Assembly: GCF_003369915.1 (NCBI RefSeq) | Contig: NW_022881625.1 | Span: forward strand, 3,472,001-3,536,000 | Reading direction: 5' to 3' | DNA: 64,000 nt | Source of the DNA: Drosophila miranda | Lineage: Eukaryota > Arthropoda > Insecta > Diptera > Drosophilidae | Shown here: one piece after another, positions 1 through 10,969 of the stretch | Layout: each line of letters starts with the position of its first letter | Numbering within the stretch: position 1 is the first letter of the stretch | The notes under the pieces: generated by a model | Seen by the model: the letters and a program-made list of their open reading frames with translations, nothing else | The model's database searches: none | Told to the model about the DNA's origin: nothing | Translations under genes and position numbers: made by a program

Positions 1-618
1 TAAAAACAGTGGCACAGTCGTGAGCCGAGAATCCTGTCAGTTCCAAATCCAAGGGCTGGTCGTGCTGTATGTGCATTCGTAGCTTGTTCTGCCTGGAAAC
101 GGCTCCTGTCTTGCGAAATAGTCCCTCCTGGGTGAGATCTGCAGAATAGCATTTCCGCATTTAGAATAATTCAATTTTCCGGACTCTCCCTGTCACTTAC
201 TCTTCTCCAGCATAAGAAACTCTTTGAGCTCCTCCAGGTGCATCAGAAAGCCTGCATCAATTTGTTGCTGCAGCGTTTCAGTGGGACTGTTGCCCGCCGA
301 CTTACTGCCTGCCCCAGCCGTGCAGCCTGTGGCAGGTCCGCGATTCTTCTTGGAGAGGCGATTCCACTTCTTTATCTTGCCCTTATCTTCGTAGACGATT
401 TCATGGCACGGCATGTCGAACCTGCAACCCATAAATCGGTAAGCACTATATTTCGATGGGATGGCAGCGTCGCTCGTGGCAACTTACTCGTCGGTGTTTA
501 GTTCCAGCTCGGAGGAGAGGTGCATGCGCACCAGAGACTTGTATTTTTCATAATTGCTGTTGCGCATGCGTGTCGCTAGGTCGCGGTCATTAAATTCATT
601 GATGTTGGCGTATTCCAT
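1..618 (-). CDS. RhoGAP-domain protein, ARHGAP19-like, 5' part (three exons, runs off the window)
   Basis: I read three exons on the minus strand: 488-618, 201-421 and 1-138, the last cut by the window edge. Both introns have clear GTAAGT donors and CAG acceptors, and the frame is kept across both. The start is taken at 618, where the protein begins MEYANINEF; an upstream in-frame leader is hydrophobic and unlikely. Exons 2-3 give HLEELKEFLMLEK joined to NLTQEGLFRKTGAVSRQ, the opening of a RhoGAP domain; GLFRK.G.vsRQ carries the arginine finger. RhoGAPs speed GTP hydrolysis by Rho-family GTPases at the cell cortex. The order (short N-terminus, then EGLFR block) resembles vertebrate ARHGAP19, whose fly counterpart I recall as RhoGAP54D. 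The family is well supported; orthology is inferred. It appears intact as far as visible and marks the single-copy edge of the array. Confidence 0.72.
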
Positions 619-977
619 GTTATACGCAAGGGCGTATACAGGGCGACAGCAGTAGCCAAAGCAACAAAACAACAAAAGCACAGCACAAACGAAAAGGACT
701 TCCGTAGATTCGAATCCCAGCACTCACACGCTCACTTTAACAAATATTACTTTTCTAAAAGTACAATATAGAAGGTTTGTGCCCTGACAGCATATTTGTT
801 GATAGCTTTGCTGGTGGAATTTAATTGCGGAAAATTGGGCGAGACGCGCTGCAAAAATTGAAATATTGAACTGGCAGAGCTGTCACTGGCGTCCAAAGAA
901 CATTTTGTGCGAAAACGCCATGTCAATGTTAAAGAATTATAAGCTGTACACTAATGCTTCTTTATTTACAGCTGAAA

Positions 978-1109
978 TTAGTTAGTAAATCTCTTAAAGA
1001 ACTCGAAATTACAAATTTCGGACCAGCCGATTGAGGCGCCCATACACATGGCGCCAAAGCTGGCCGATAAACCGGCTATATACTGTGGTAGGACCGATCC
1101 CTTGGACAT
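978..1109 (-). pseudogene. SLC2/Tret1-like sugar transporter, N-terminal exon fragment
   Basis: A 43-codon reading frame starts at 1109 behind a good fly start context (CACAAC before ATG). It begins MSKGSVLPQYIAGLSASFG and continues AMCMGASIGWS. This is the usual beginning of insect facilitative sugar transporters (QYIAaLsas.Ga...G...GWsSP), the start of the first membrane helix. After GWS the expected SP block is missing; the frame drifts into an unrelated tail and stops at 978-980. No later transporter exon is seen between here and the RhoGAP start at 618, and no strong donor follows GWS. It is either a truncated gene piece left at a rearrangement junction or a first exon whose partner lies elsewhere. 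The family call rests on about 30 residues. Confidence 0.5.
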
Positions 1110-1719
1110 GTTGTGTTCTGTTCTGTTCTCCCTGATGCAAAAAATGGAACTGAAACTGACACGCAGACCGTTATTTGGCTTGACAAATTGCCCTGCATGA
1201 GATAACCAAAGCGTCGACGCTGGCGTACAACTGGCACGCTGGCAGAGGGGGAAATACTTGAAGTTGGAGAGAGTCGTAAATCAGATTCTACAGTTTCCCT
1301 TTAGAACGGCGGCGGAGGCAGAGGTGTGGAAAGCGCGCTTTAACGTAAGCAAAAGTCCCCAAAAAGCAATCGGAATCTGAAACAGCTAATTAAATGACTG
1401 CTGATATGCCACCGCCACCTCCACCCACCCCCAATACACACACCCCGCCTATTGTTATAAGAACAATCAAGTGCCTCTATAACAATCCGTTCGCTGCCAG
1501 TCGGCTATCTGGAGCTACTGATTATACTTTTGCGCGGAACTTAGGCACTTTATATTTCATCTTGCTACGCTACGAAAATGGTATTTATTACACACAGATT
1601 GAATCAGTATCGGATCACCGCAAAATTATATATCTGCTATAGGAAACATCAGCCAGAACTATAATTTGTACTGGATCGTGCTTTAATATCACTATACGCT
1701 CATACATAAGTACCACAAT
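1110..1719. other. Non-coding stretch between single-copy edge and array
   Basis: No convincing gene is seen. There is a proline-coding CCACC-rich patch near 1408-1450 and a short open frame (1394-1642) with no recognisable domain, which I take as chance. The sequence becomes shared with the amplicon from about 1720, where the P450 3' flank begins; in every other unit the same point is the junction with the feo 5' leader. Confidence 0.5.
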
Positions 1720-1824
1720 GTGTTGCTCAAGGATAATGCCTCCGCACAGATAAGTGACGCCTTTCGTGTTGGCACAAATTGAAAAGCACAATGAAAATTT
1801 TGTGTGCTTGGTTTGCCTCATGCC

Positions 1825-3698
1825 TCAAAGCACAAAACAAGTTGATTCTGATTGACGTGCGGCCAAAAAAACACCTACTTTATATTGCAAATAAGTTCCT
1901 TCAAGGTTTTCCAGTTGTAAAGATAATTTAGGATGAGAAATGTGTTTACTGTTGGGCAAATTGATCAGGGAGGAGCGGAAAGCGTTCTCCGTGGGATGAT
2001 TGAACTCGATGCTAAAGTTCCGAATGAGTCGAGCGATGCGCAGCTCGAGCTCCATGTCCACGATGCGCTTTCCAACGCACATCCGGGGTCCAAATCCGAA
2101 GGGCAAGAACACAAACGGATTCTTCAGCTTCAAGTCATTTGCCGGGCATTGCCCGTTGGAGTCTGTGGCGTTACGAATCCAACGTTCTGGCAGGAACTCA
2201 GCAGCCTTGGGGAAGTGCTCCTCGCTTGATAGCAAGCTCAGGGGAACCATCGACACGCAGGTACCAGCTGGCACTTGGTATCCGCTCAAAACGCTGTCCC
2301 GATTGAGAAATCGGCCATTGCCGATGACCAAAGGATAGATCCGTTGTGACTCTTTGATGCAGGCACGTAGATAGGGAACGTTCTTCATCGATGCCTCAGT
2401 GAATTCGGAGTCCTTCTCGGGTAGAACCTTCATCACCTCTTCTCGGAGACGTCCTGCTTCTCCGGATTCTTGGCAAGGCACAGCAAGGCCGCTGTAAAGG
2501 TACTTGAGGTCTGGAAAAAAAGGATGTATGAGATAAGGGTAAGTATGAGAACAACAGACTACGTACGGTATCCACTCCGGCCATTAGCATGTCCATGGCC
2601 ATAACCGTCGCCACCTTTTTGTCGATCTTGAGCAGCTTTTCCAGTACACTCTGCTCGCTCTCAGGGCGGACAACACCCTCCTTGGCCTCTTTCTCTAGAC
2701 GCTCTATAGCTTCGTCTACATACGCTGAAGTTATTTCTTGAACGCCATCTAGGGACTTCATTAGCTTCATTAGCTTGGGTGTTTTAACGTAACGCCAGAT
2801 GGAGGGCTTCATCTCCAGATCGGCTGTTAATTCAAAAAAATCGTCCAGGTACTTGAAAAGTAATACAGCCTGGTCGTTATCGCCCGACTCTTTGAGCAGT
2901 CCCAACTGCTTGTCCAGAGTCACCACAGAGACTGACTCGAGGGTCCACCGATTTATAACGTTTAAGAAATCATCTGGAGCTTCCTGGGTATCGATATCAC
3001 GGAGTACTTTAATACTGTGAAGGGGGGAGAACATACTTGAGCGTAAACAGGGATTTATTATCAGTCATACGCACCGTTGCACAAACTCCTGGTTCACTTG
3101 GGACATCTTCTTATAGTAAAGCCGCACGTTCTTCGGCTGCATTAGGACAGGATTTACAGCCGATCGAAAGTCGCTCCAGGTTTTTCCTTGTGTGGGTAAA
3201 GCTCCCTCCACTCCCTGGAAGAAATCCTTTCTGTGAGTCTTCCGATGATAGCGAAGAGTATCGCTGCCAGGCCGATGCGGCCACACTCCTTAGTTCCGGA
3301 ACACGACCTCGAAGTCCTTGGGATTGTGAGTCATCAGGTATGACGTACCTCCCATCATACCTGGTAAATATAATATGTTTCCATAGTCGTCTTGCAAAGC
3401 TTTGAACAATTTCACAATGTCCATTTTGCTATATTTTCCTCCAGGCATAAAATTCCGAACAGTAGACAGAAAAGTTGTACTAGGAATCTGATCAAAGGGA
3501 CGAGCTTGTAGCCACTCTGCATCATATCTGGGCTCTGCTACAGCTGCTGTGGTCTGCCAACGCTACAAGAGATTTAAAAACGTATATCACTGTGATATCG
3601 GATCTATATGTATACTATATATTTACCAGCGGACTGCTGACAGAGAGGGCTGCTTTTTGCGCCTGAATTAAAGATAGACCGCTGCGCACTTTCAACAT
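1825..3698 (-). pseudogene. Cyp12: CYP12 mitochondrial P450, copy 1 (broken)
   Basis: Exons are 3627-3698, 3075-3562, 2567-3014 and 1825-2510. Exon 1 encodes a 24-residue basic leader (MLKVRSGLSLIQ...) fitting a mitochondrial presequence. CYP12 enzymes are mitochondrial monooxygenases that take electrons from ferredoxin, often in xenobiotic or steroid oxidation. Visible landmarks: helix I AGVDTTSST split by intron 3, K-helix ESQR, FLPERW, and the haem loop [10 protein letters not shown]. The full model is about 547-564 residues, near the CYP12 norm. Lesions: a TAA replaces Glu115 (3290-3292), and one base is missing near 2451, which shifts exon 4. This copy alone has no feo downstream; its 3' flank runs into single-copy DNA at about 1719. 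The family is certain, the subfamily (12a/b/c type) is not. Confidence 0.85.
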
Positions 3699-4142
3699 TT
3701 TGCTTGTTAGGAACTTAATTCATTCACTGCCAGAGCTATACTGCTAAATCATTCCATTAACTAGCTATTTGAAAGGCCTGCGAGAGCTTTGTTGCAAAAA
3801 GAGCTGACCGATAACAGAGCACAAACAGAACAAGAGAGAGAGAGAGTGCCAAAACACGTTCGCGGGAGCGTGCGAATGCCAAACAGAAATAATTGTAAAC
3901 ATTTGCCATATTTTTTTAATATAGACTGCTATTTGATCGACTATGTTATACCTTCTACGGAATATTTAGGAATATAGTATTATGATTGATCTGACTCTCA
4001 ATGAAATGAAACAAATAAATCGCCATAATTATGGCATCAGATTTTTTGGCCAAATTTAATTTATTGGGCATGGAATGGTCGGTAGACTGCCGAATGTCTT
4101 GGGCCTGATAATAATATAAACAAGCTAATCTTTAGCGCTTTT
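3699..4142. promoter_or_regulatory. CYP12 5' flank, type A, with (GA)n tract
   Basis: This 444-base segment lies upstream of the minus-strand P450 and recurs behind most type A copies (9399-9842, 21526-21983, 26272-26727, 30879-31302, 35603-36058, 40285-40740). It should hold the promoter, but I see no clear TATA box. A (GA)n run at 3832-3846, of variable length between copies, is a candidate GAGA-factor/CLAMP site. An inverted pair TTCGC/GCGAA follows at about 3859-3876. The flank ends where the Helitron starts. Confidence 0.5.
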
Positions 4143-5298
4143 TATACCAGATACTCAAAATGACTATTGGGGTATATTAGATTTGTGGTAAAAGTGGATG
4201 TGTGTAACGTCCAGAAGGAATCGTTTCCGACCCCATAAAGTATATATATTCTTGATCAGCATCAATAGCCGAGTCGATTGAGCCATGTCTGTCTGTCCGT
4301 CTGTCCGTCTGTCCGTCCGTCCGTCTGTCCGTCCCCTTCAGCGCCTAGTGCTCAAAGACTATAAGAGCTAGAGCAACGATGTTTTGTATCCAGACTTCTG
4401 TGATATGTCACTGCTACAAAAATATTTTAATACTTCGCCCCGCCCACTTCCGCCCCCACAAAGAACGAAAATCTGTCGCATCCACATTTTTAAAGAAACG
4501 ATAAAACCAAAAACGCAGAATCGTAGAGGATGACTATATGTTTTAGAATGGAAGATCTCAACCAGATCGTATAATTATTACAGCCAGAATCAAGAAAACA
4601 ATTTCATTCTTTCTCGCTCTGTCTCTCTCTAACACACAGGTTTCATGGTCGGTTTTGTCAATTGCAAAATATGAGTTCAAGGATCTCAGAACCTATAAGA
4701 GCCAGAACAACCAAATTTGGTATCTACACTTCTGTGATATCGGACCTTTACCGTTTCGTGTCCAAATTTCGCCGAAGCCCCTTCCGCCCCCGCAAAGGAC
4801 AAAAATCTGGGGCATCCACAAATCTCAGAGACTATTAAGGCTAGAGTAACCAAATTTGGTATCCACACTTCTGTTAGATCTCACTATGAAACGTATATCT
4901 CAGAATTTCGCCCCACCCCCTTCCGCCCCCACAAAGAACGAAAATCTGTTGCATCCACAATATTGCACATTCGAGAAAACTAAAAACGCAGAATCATAGA
5001 TAATGACCATATCTATCAGATTGCTGAATCTGGATCAGATCGGATCATTTTTGTAGCCAAAAGCAAGAAATCAATTTTCAGTGGCTACGCAGCGCCCGAC
5101 GTCACGCTCAGACTGATTTTCTGTCTCTCTCGCACGCACTCTTTGTCGTATGGTTCAATATTAGCGGCGTCTGCCGCAGGAGAGCCATACTGACTTAGTA
5201 TCGGGTAGCCCGGCTACCGCCTTAACCTAACGTAACCTAGTATCGGGTATAACTGTAGAGTTGCGGTGTCCGCAGCAACTCACAACGTTCCACCTCGT
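4143..5298 (+). mobile_element. DINE-1/mini-me type Helitron-like element, recombinant copy
   Basis: The element starts TATACCAGATACT and ends with AGTATCGGGTATA (5239-5251), a 13-base inverted pair with one mismatch, followed by an imperfect hairpin (GTTGCGG/CCGCAGCAAC) and CACCTCGT. It holds a (TA)n tract, the conserved TTCTTGATCAGCATCAATAG core and a (GTCY)n microsatellite (about 4287-4334), the layout described for mini-me and DINE-1 elements. It has no coding capacity. Its left part matches the copy at 9843-10955 and its right end, including the inserted TTAACCTAA-type segment, matches the copy at 10970-12109, so it looks like a deletion product of recombination between two neighbouring insertions. 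Confidence 0.8.
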
Positions 5299-5441
5299 TT
5301 TTTTTTTTGGTTCGGTTGTCCTTCTTGAAGGTAATTTAATTTTTATTGGGCCAACATCGAAAATAAATGAAACAGAGATAAACAGATAAAGGTACAAAAA
5401 ATGAAATCAAACATAAAACGCAAATAAAAATTCCAATAATC

Positions 5442-7343
5442 TCATCGTGGATTCGGCCACATGCGACTTTCACGTGGCGATGGGAGCTTCAATTGATTGC
5501 CAAATCGAGGCCTCTCCTCCTGATTGACCGCCTGCTTTGACGGTGTGTTGAATCGCTGGGCGATCTTGTATCCGGCACCGCTGATTTTGTGCGTGGCTTC
5601 TTGTTCGAGCGTGTGCCAATGCTGCGTCTGCCCAATCCCCCGCTGCGACGCAATGTCCAGGACGCGGACCCGCTTTAGTGGCGACTTGAACGCCTTCAGC
5701 TGGCTGTTGGCCAGCCGCTGTGCGGTAGACGGCGACGGGCGTATCGAATTCAGAGAGCTCATGAGGCTGCGCTTGGCGTTGGGAGTCCGATACCCCGAAG
5801 AGCTGGCGGCTGCTGATGGATTCAGTCGCTTGTGCAGATTCCCAGTGCTCTTGGTCATATTGGGAGTGATCAGCTGGATTGTTGGGGTCTTGCGCAACGA
5901 CATTGTCGAGGTCGACATTGAGGACATGTTCTTCAAAGTTCGGGGCGTGCGAGGGGCCGTTGAACCGGCAGTCGGCGGTGGCATCATCAATTTGCTGCTG
6001 CTGCCCGTCCTCGTGGTGGGCGGGGCCTTCTTGCGGGCCGAGCTCTGCTTGGCCTGCCGATAGTTCTCCCATTCGCCAGCCATCAGCTCCAGTATGTCCT
6101 CGCCATAAACCAGAAACGGGCCATGCGATTGCGCCTCATAGGCGTGCACCAGTTCAGTGATCTGCTGCTCAATCTTGGGCAGCTTCGAGGTGATGGCCTT
6201 GCGTTCCTTTTCCTCTTTAAGGAACTGGCCGCCACGATTGTTGAAACGATTCGGCTCGTTGGCCTGCATGCGGGACCAAAGTTCTGCACGGCTCTCGTAC
6301 AGATCGAAAATCTCCTTGTTATTGGCCGTACAACTCTTCAGATCATCCAGTTCCAGCTCGTGCAGCTCCAACAGGTCTTCGTTGTAATACTTATTGTAGT
6401 AGTTGGAGAAACGCTTGCGCTCCTGCTGGCTCTTGAGCGTTAGATCCCACCACTTGCTTATCTCGACGCGCAGCTGCTCGATGAACGTCTTGAGGTTCTG
6501 GCTGCGCTGCAGCTCCGAATGGAGGATGTCATAGGTGCGCTGCGTATTCTCGGTGCACTCGCGCACTCGTCGCATGGCGCTCTCGTCCGTCTCCTGGAGG
6601 CGATCCCACAGCACGTAGATCTTCTCGCGCATGTCATGGATTTTGGAGCGCAGCTCCTGGATCTGCTCGGCATAACTGTTGCGCATCTGCCGCAGCCGCT
6701 CTAGTGTCTCTGGTGTTAGATTGTGGCTCAGATCGTTCAGTAGGCAATCCTCTGCATCGGTTTGGGGCATCAGCTCGAGCATCTTCATGTCATGCTTGAT
6801 GGCCTTGCGCAGCTGGTCCAGCTCCGTCTGGCGCACTGCGCGCTGAGAGCGCAGGTTGTCGAGATGGTCGCGAAAGCCGTCCATCTCATCGGGCAGGGGC
6901 AGCGGGTCCGCCAGTAGAGAGAGCGGCAGTGCGCCCAGCTCTTCGCAGAGCTGCTCCTGCTGGAGCAGCAGCTCCCCGATCTCCGCCCGACGTTTCGAGA
7001 GCTCCTCGTGCAGATGCTCAATGCTTTTGTCCAGCTTCAGCTGTCATATGATCAGTGGCACATCGTCGGGCCTCTGACCAATGTCCACCGTCTCATGGAG
7101 GAGTCGCGTGAGGTCGCTGGCCTCGGCTCGGAGTGCGGCTATGTCATCCAGGATGGCCGCCTGCTTCTCCCGCGACTCGGTCAGCAGATCCGTATAGAAA
7201 TTATCCGCGTGCGCCTTGAGTTTGTGCAGAAAGTCCTCGCATGTCTTCGGCTCGAACATGAGGGACCACATTGAATGGAGCTGCTCCACATGCTCGCCAG
7301 TCATCTCAAGGATCTCTCCCTTGATGGAGGTTGGGTCAACCAT
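5442..7343 (-). pseudogene. feo: feo (PRC1/Ase1) retrocopy 1, broken
   Basis: This is an intronless copy of fascetto, the antiparallel-microtubule bundler of the central spindle. The start is MVDPTSIKGE at 7343. The rod, the spectrin-like microtubule-binding block (WWDLTLKSQQ..., PNRFNNRGG, LKEEKERKA) and the Ser/Thr-Pro rich tail are recognisable. Lesions: Trp in PLIIWQL is TGA (near 7047), the five codons CQALR are lost after ELQR, the codons ALEAK are lost, and the tail is shifted by a 5-base loss at about 5652 and then cut by a deletion of about 190 bases near 5551. An AATAAA on the minus strand and a poly(A) of 11 (5298-5308 as T) follow the stop, the mark of a processed copy. The Helitron tail abuts the poly(A). 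Confidence 0.85.
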
Positions 7344-7523
7344 AGCCAATAGGAATGGGTCTTGTATTCGCGAATGGAAGGAATTTATGTGATGTGTGCA
7401 GGATTTCGATTGCACAATGTGTTGCTCAAGGAAAATGCCTCCGCACAGATAAGTGACGCCTCTCGTGTTGGCACAAATTGAAAAGCACAATGAAAATTTT
7501 GTGTGCTTGATTTGCCTCATGCC

Positions 7524-9398
7524 TCAAAGCACAAAACAAGTTGATTCTGATTGACGTGCGGCCAAAAAAACACCTACTTTATACTGCAAATAAGTTCCTT
7601 CAAGGTTTTCCAGTTGTAAAGATAACTTAGGATGAGAAATGTGTTTACTGTTGGGCAAATTGATCAGGGAGGAGCGGAAAGCGTTCTCCGTGGGATGATT
7701 GAACTCGATGCTAAAGTTCCGAATGAGTCGAGCGATGCGCAGCTCGAGCTCCATGTCCACGATGCGCTTTCCAACGCACATCCGGGGTCCAAATCCGAAG
7801 GGCAAGAACACAAACGGATTCTTCAGCTTCAAGTCATTTGCCGGGCATTGCCCGTTGGAGTCTGTAGCGTTACGAATCCAACGTTCTGGCAGGAACTCAG
7901 CAGCCTTGGGGAAGTGCTCCTCGCTTGATAGCAAGCTCAGGGGAACCATCGACACACAGGTACCAGCTGGCACTTGGTATCCGCTCAAAACGCTGTCCCG
8001 ATTGAGAAATCGGCCATTGCCGATGACCAAAGGATAGATCCGTTGTGAATCTTTGATGCAGGCACGTAGATAGGGAACGTTCTTCATCGATGCCTCAGTG
8101 AATTCGGAGTCCTTCTCGGGTAGAACCTTCATCACCTCTTCTCGGAGTACGTCCTGCTTCTCCGGATTCTTGGCAAGGCACAGCAAGGCCGCTGTAAAGG
8201 TACTTGAGGTCTGGAAAAAAAGGATGTATGAGATAAGGGTAAGTATGAGAACAACAGACTACGTACGGTATCCACTCCGGCCATTAGCATGTCCATGGCC
8301 ATAACCGTCGCCACCTTTTTGTCGATCTTGAGCAGCTTTTCCAGTACACTCTGCTCGCTCTCAGGGCGGACAACACCCTCCTTGGCCTCTTTCTCTAGAC
8401 GCTCTATAGCTTCGTCTACATACGCTGAAGTTATTTCTTGAACGCCATCTAGGGACTTCATTAGCTTCATTAGCTTGGGTGTTTTAACGTAACGCCAGAT
8501 GGAGGGCTTCATCTCCAGATCGGCTGTTAATTCAAGAAAATCGTCCAGGTACTTGAAAAGTAATACAGCCTGGTCGTTATCGCCCGACTCTTTGAGCAGT
8601 CCCAACTGCTTGTCCAGAGTCACCACAGAGACTGACTCGAGGGTCCACCGATTTATAACGTTTAAGAAATCATCTGGAGCTTCCTGGGTATCGATATCAC
8701 GGAGTACTTTAATACTGTGAAGGGGGGAGAACATACTTGAGCGTAAACAGGGATTTATTATCAGTCATACGCACCGTTGCACAAACTCCTGGTTCACTTG
8801 GGACATCTTCTTATAGTAAAGCCGCACGTTCTTCGGCTGCATTAGGACAGGATTTACAGCCGATCGAAAGTCGCTCCAGGTTTTTCCTTGTGTGGGTAAA
8901 GCTCCCTCCACTCCCTGGAAGAAATCCTTTCTATGAGTCTTCCGATGATAGCGAAGAGTATCGCTGCCAGGCCGATGCGGCCACACTCCTTAGTTCCGGA
9001 ACACGACCTCGAAGTCCTTGGGATTGTGAGTCATCAGGTATGACGTACCTCCCATCATACCTGGTAAATATAATATGTTTCCATAGTCGTCTTGCAAAGC
9101 TTTGAACAATTTCACAATGTCCATTTTGCTATATTTTCCTCCAGGCATAAAATTCCGAACAGTAGACAGAAAAGTTGTACTAGGAATCTGATCAAAGGGA
9201 CGAGCTTGTAGCCACTCTGCATCATATCTGGGCTCTGCTACAGCTGCTGTGGTCTGCCAACGCTACAAGAGATTTAAAAACGTATATCACTGTGATATCG
9301 GATCTATATGTATACTATATATTTACCAGCGGACTGCTGACAGAGAGGGCTGCTTTTTGCGCCTGAATTAAAGATAGACCGCTGCGCACTTTCAACAT
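7524..9398 (-). pseudogene. Cyp12: CYP12 P450, copy 2 (broken)
   Basis: Exons are 9327-9398, 8775-9262, 8267-8714 and 7524-8210, an exact 5700-base offset from copy 1. It shares the TAA at codon 115 (8990-8992), so copies 1 and 2 are sisters. Unlike copy 1, exon 4 is in frame. A second functional loss is visible: the K-helix reads KDSQR, so the invariant ExxR glutamate (residue 390) is Asp. Haem Cys481 is present in [10 protein letters not shown]. feo copy 1 starts about 180 bases downstream on the same strand. Confidence 0.85.
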
Positions 9399-9842
9399 TT
9401 TGCTTGTTAGGAACTTAATTCATTCACTGCCAGAGCTATACTGCTAAATCATTCCATTAACTAGCTATTTGAAAGGCCTGCGAGAGCTTTGTTGCAAAAA
9501 GAGCTGACCGATAACAGAGCACAAACAGAACAAGAGAGAGAGAGAGTGCCAAAACACGTTCGCGGGAGCGTGCGAATGCCAAACAGAAATAATTGTAAAC
9601 ATTTGCCATATTTTTTTAATATAGACTGCTATTTGATCGACTATGTTATACATTCTACGGAATATTTAGGAATATAGTATTATGATTGATCTGACTCTCA
9701 ATGAAATGAAACAAATAAATCGCCATAATTATGGCATCAGATTTTTTGGACAAATTTAATTTATTAGGCATGGAATGGTCGGTAGACTGCCGAAAGTTAT
9801 GGGCCTGATAATAATATAAACAAGCTAATCTTTAGCGCTTTT
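9399..9842. promoter_or_regulatory. CYP12 5' flank, type A
   Basis: Nearly identical to 3699-4142, with the (GA)n tract at 9532-9546. It ends at the same Helitron insertion point. No separate gene is seen; the short frames here are chance. Confidence 0.45.
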
Positions 9843-10955
9843 TATACCAGATACTCAAAATGACTATTGGGGTATATTAGATTTATGGTAAAAGTGGATG
9901 TGTGTAACGTCCAGAAGGAATCGTTTCCGACCCCATAAAGTATATATATTCTTGATCAGCATCAATAGCCGAGTCGATTGAGCCATGTCTGTCTGTCCGT
10001 CTGTCCGTCTGTCCGTCCGTCCGTCTGTCCGTCCCCTTCAGCGCCTAGTGCTCAAAGACTATAAGAGCTAGAGCAACGATGTTTTGTATCCAGACTTCTG
10101 TGATATGTCACTGCTACAAAAATATTTTAATACTTCGCCCCGCCCACTTCCGCCCCCACAAAGAACGAAAATCTGTGGCATCCACATTTTTAAAGAAACG
10201 ATAAAACCAAAAACGCAGAATCGTAGAGGATGACTATATGTTTTAGAATGGAAAATCTCAACCAGATCGTATAATTATTACAGCCAGAATCAAGAAAACA
10301 ATTTCATTCTTTCTCGCTCTGTCTCTCTCTAACACACAGGTTTCATGGTCGGTTTTGCCAATTGCAAAATATGAGTTCAAGGATCTCAGAACCTATAAGA
10401 GCCACTGCAACCAAATTTGGTATCCACACTCCTCTGATATCGGACCTTGACCGTTTCGTGTCCAAATTTCGCCACACCTCCTTCCGCCCCCGCAAAGGAC
10501 GAAAATCTGGGGCATCCACAAATCTCAGAGACTATTAAGGCTAGAGTAACCAAATTTGGTATCCGCCCTTCTGTTAGATCTCACTATAAAACGTATATCT
10601 CAGAATTTCGCCCCACCCCCTTCCGCCCCCACAAAGGACGAAAATCTGTTGCATCCACAATATTGCACATTCGAGAAAACTAAAAACGCAGAATCATAGA
10701 AAGGGACTATATCTATCAGATTGCTGAATCTGGACCAGATCAGATAATTTTTATAGCCAAACGGAACAAATCAATTTGCACTGGCTACGCAGCGCCCAAC
10801 GTCACGCTCAGACTGATTTTCTGTCTCTCTCGCACGCACTCTTTGTCGTGTCGTTTAATATTAGCGGCGTCTGCCGGAGGAGAGCATACTGACTAAGTAT
10901 CGGGTATAACTGTAGAGTTGCGGTGTCCGCAGCAACTCACAACGTTCCCCCTCGT
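9843..10955 (+). mobile_element. DINE-1/mini-me type Helitron-like element, first of two
   Basis: It starts TATACCAGATACT and ends AGTATCGGGTATA (10896-10908) plus the hairpin tail to 10955. It carries the (GTCY)n tract near 9987-10034. Compared with the empty arrangement at 21965-21984, it was inserted inside the T-run after TAGCGC. The remnant TTATATCTTGTTA of the host flank survives on its right (10956-10969). Non-autonomous; no open frame of note. Confidence 0.82.
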
Positions 10956-10969
10956 TTATATCTTGTTAT

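Noticed and set aside
1394-1642. Plus-strand frame beginning MTADMPPPPPPTP
   Set aside because: The proline run comes from a CCACC-rich repeat, the rest has no domain, and there is no supporting context.
1933-2338. Plus-strand frames of 98 and 112 codons opposite P450 exon 4
   Set aside because: They recur only because exon 4 recurs, and the translated sequences match no family I know.
4287-4334. (GTCY)n tract considered as a CRISPR-like or regulatory repeat
   Set aside because: It is the microsatellite typical of mini-me/DINE-1 elements; there are no spacers, and its length varies freely between copies.
7430-7500. Short frame with TYLCGGI in the P450-feo spacer resembling a trypsin-like CGG motif
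   Set aside because: Only about 15 residues look similar; there is no catalytic His, Asp or Ser block nearby, and the frame crosses the junction between P450 3' flank and feo leader.
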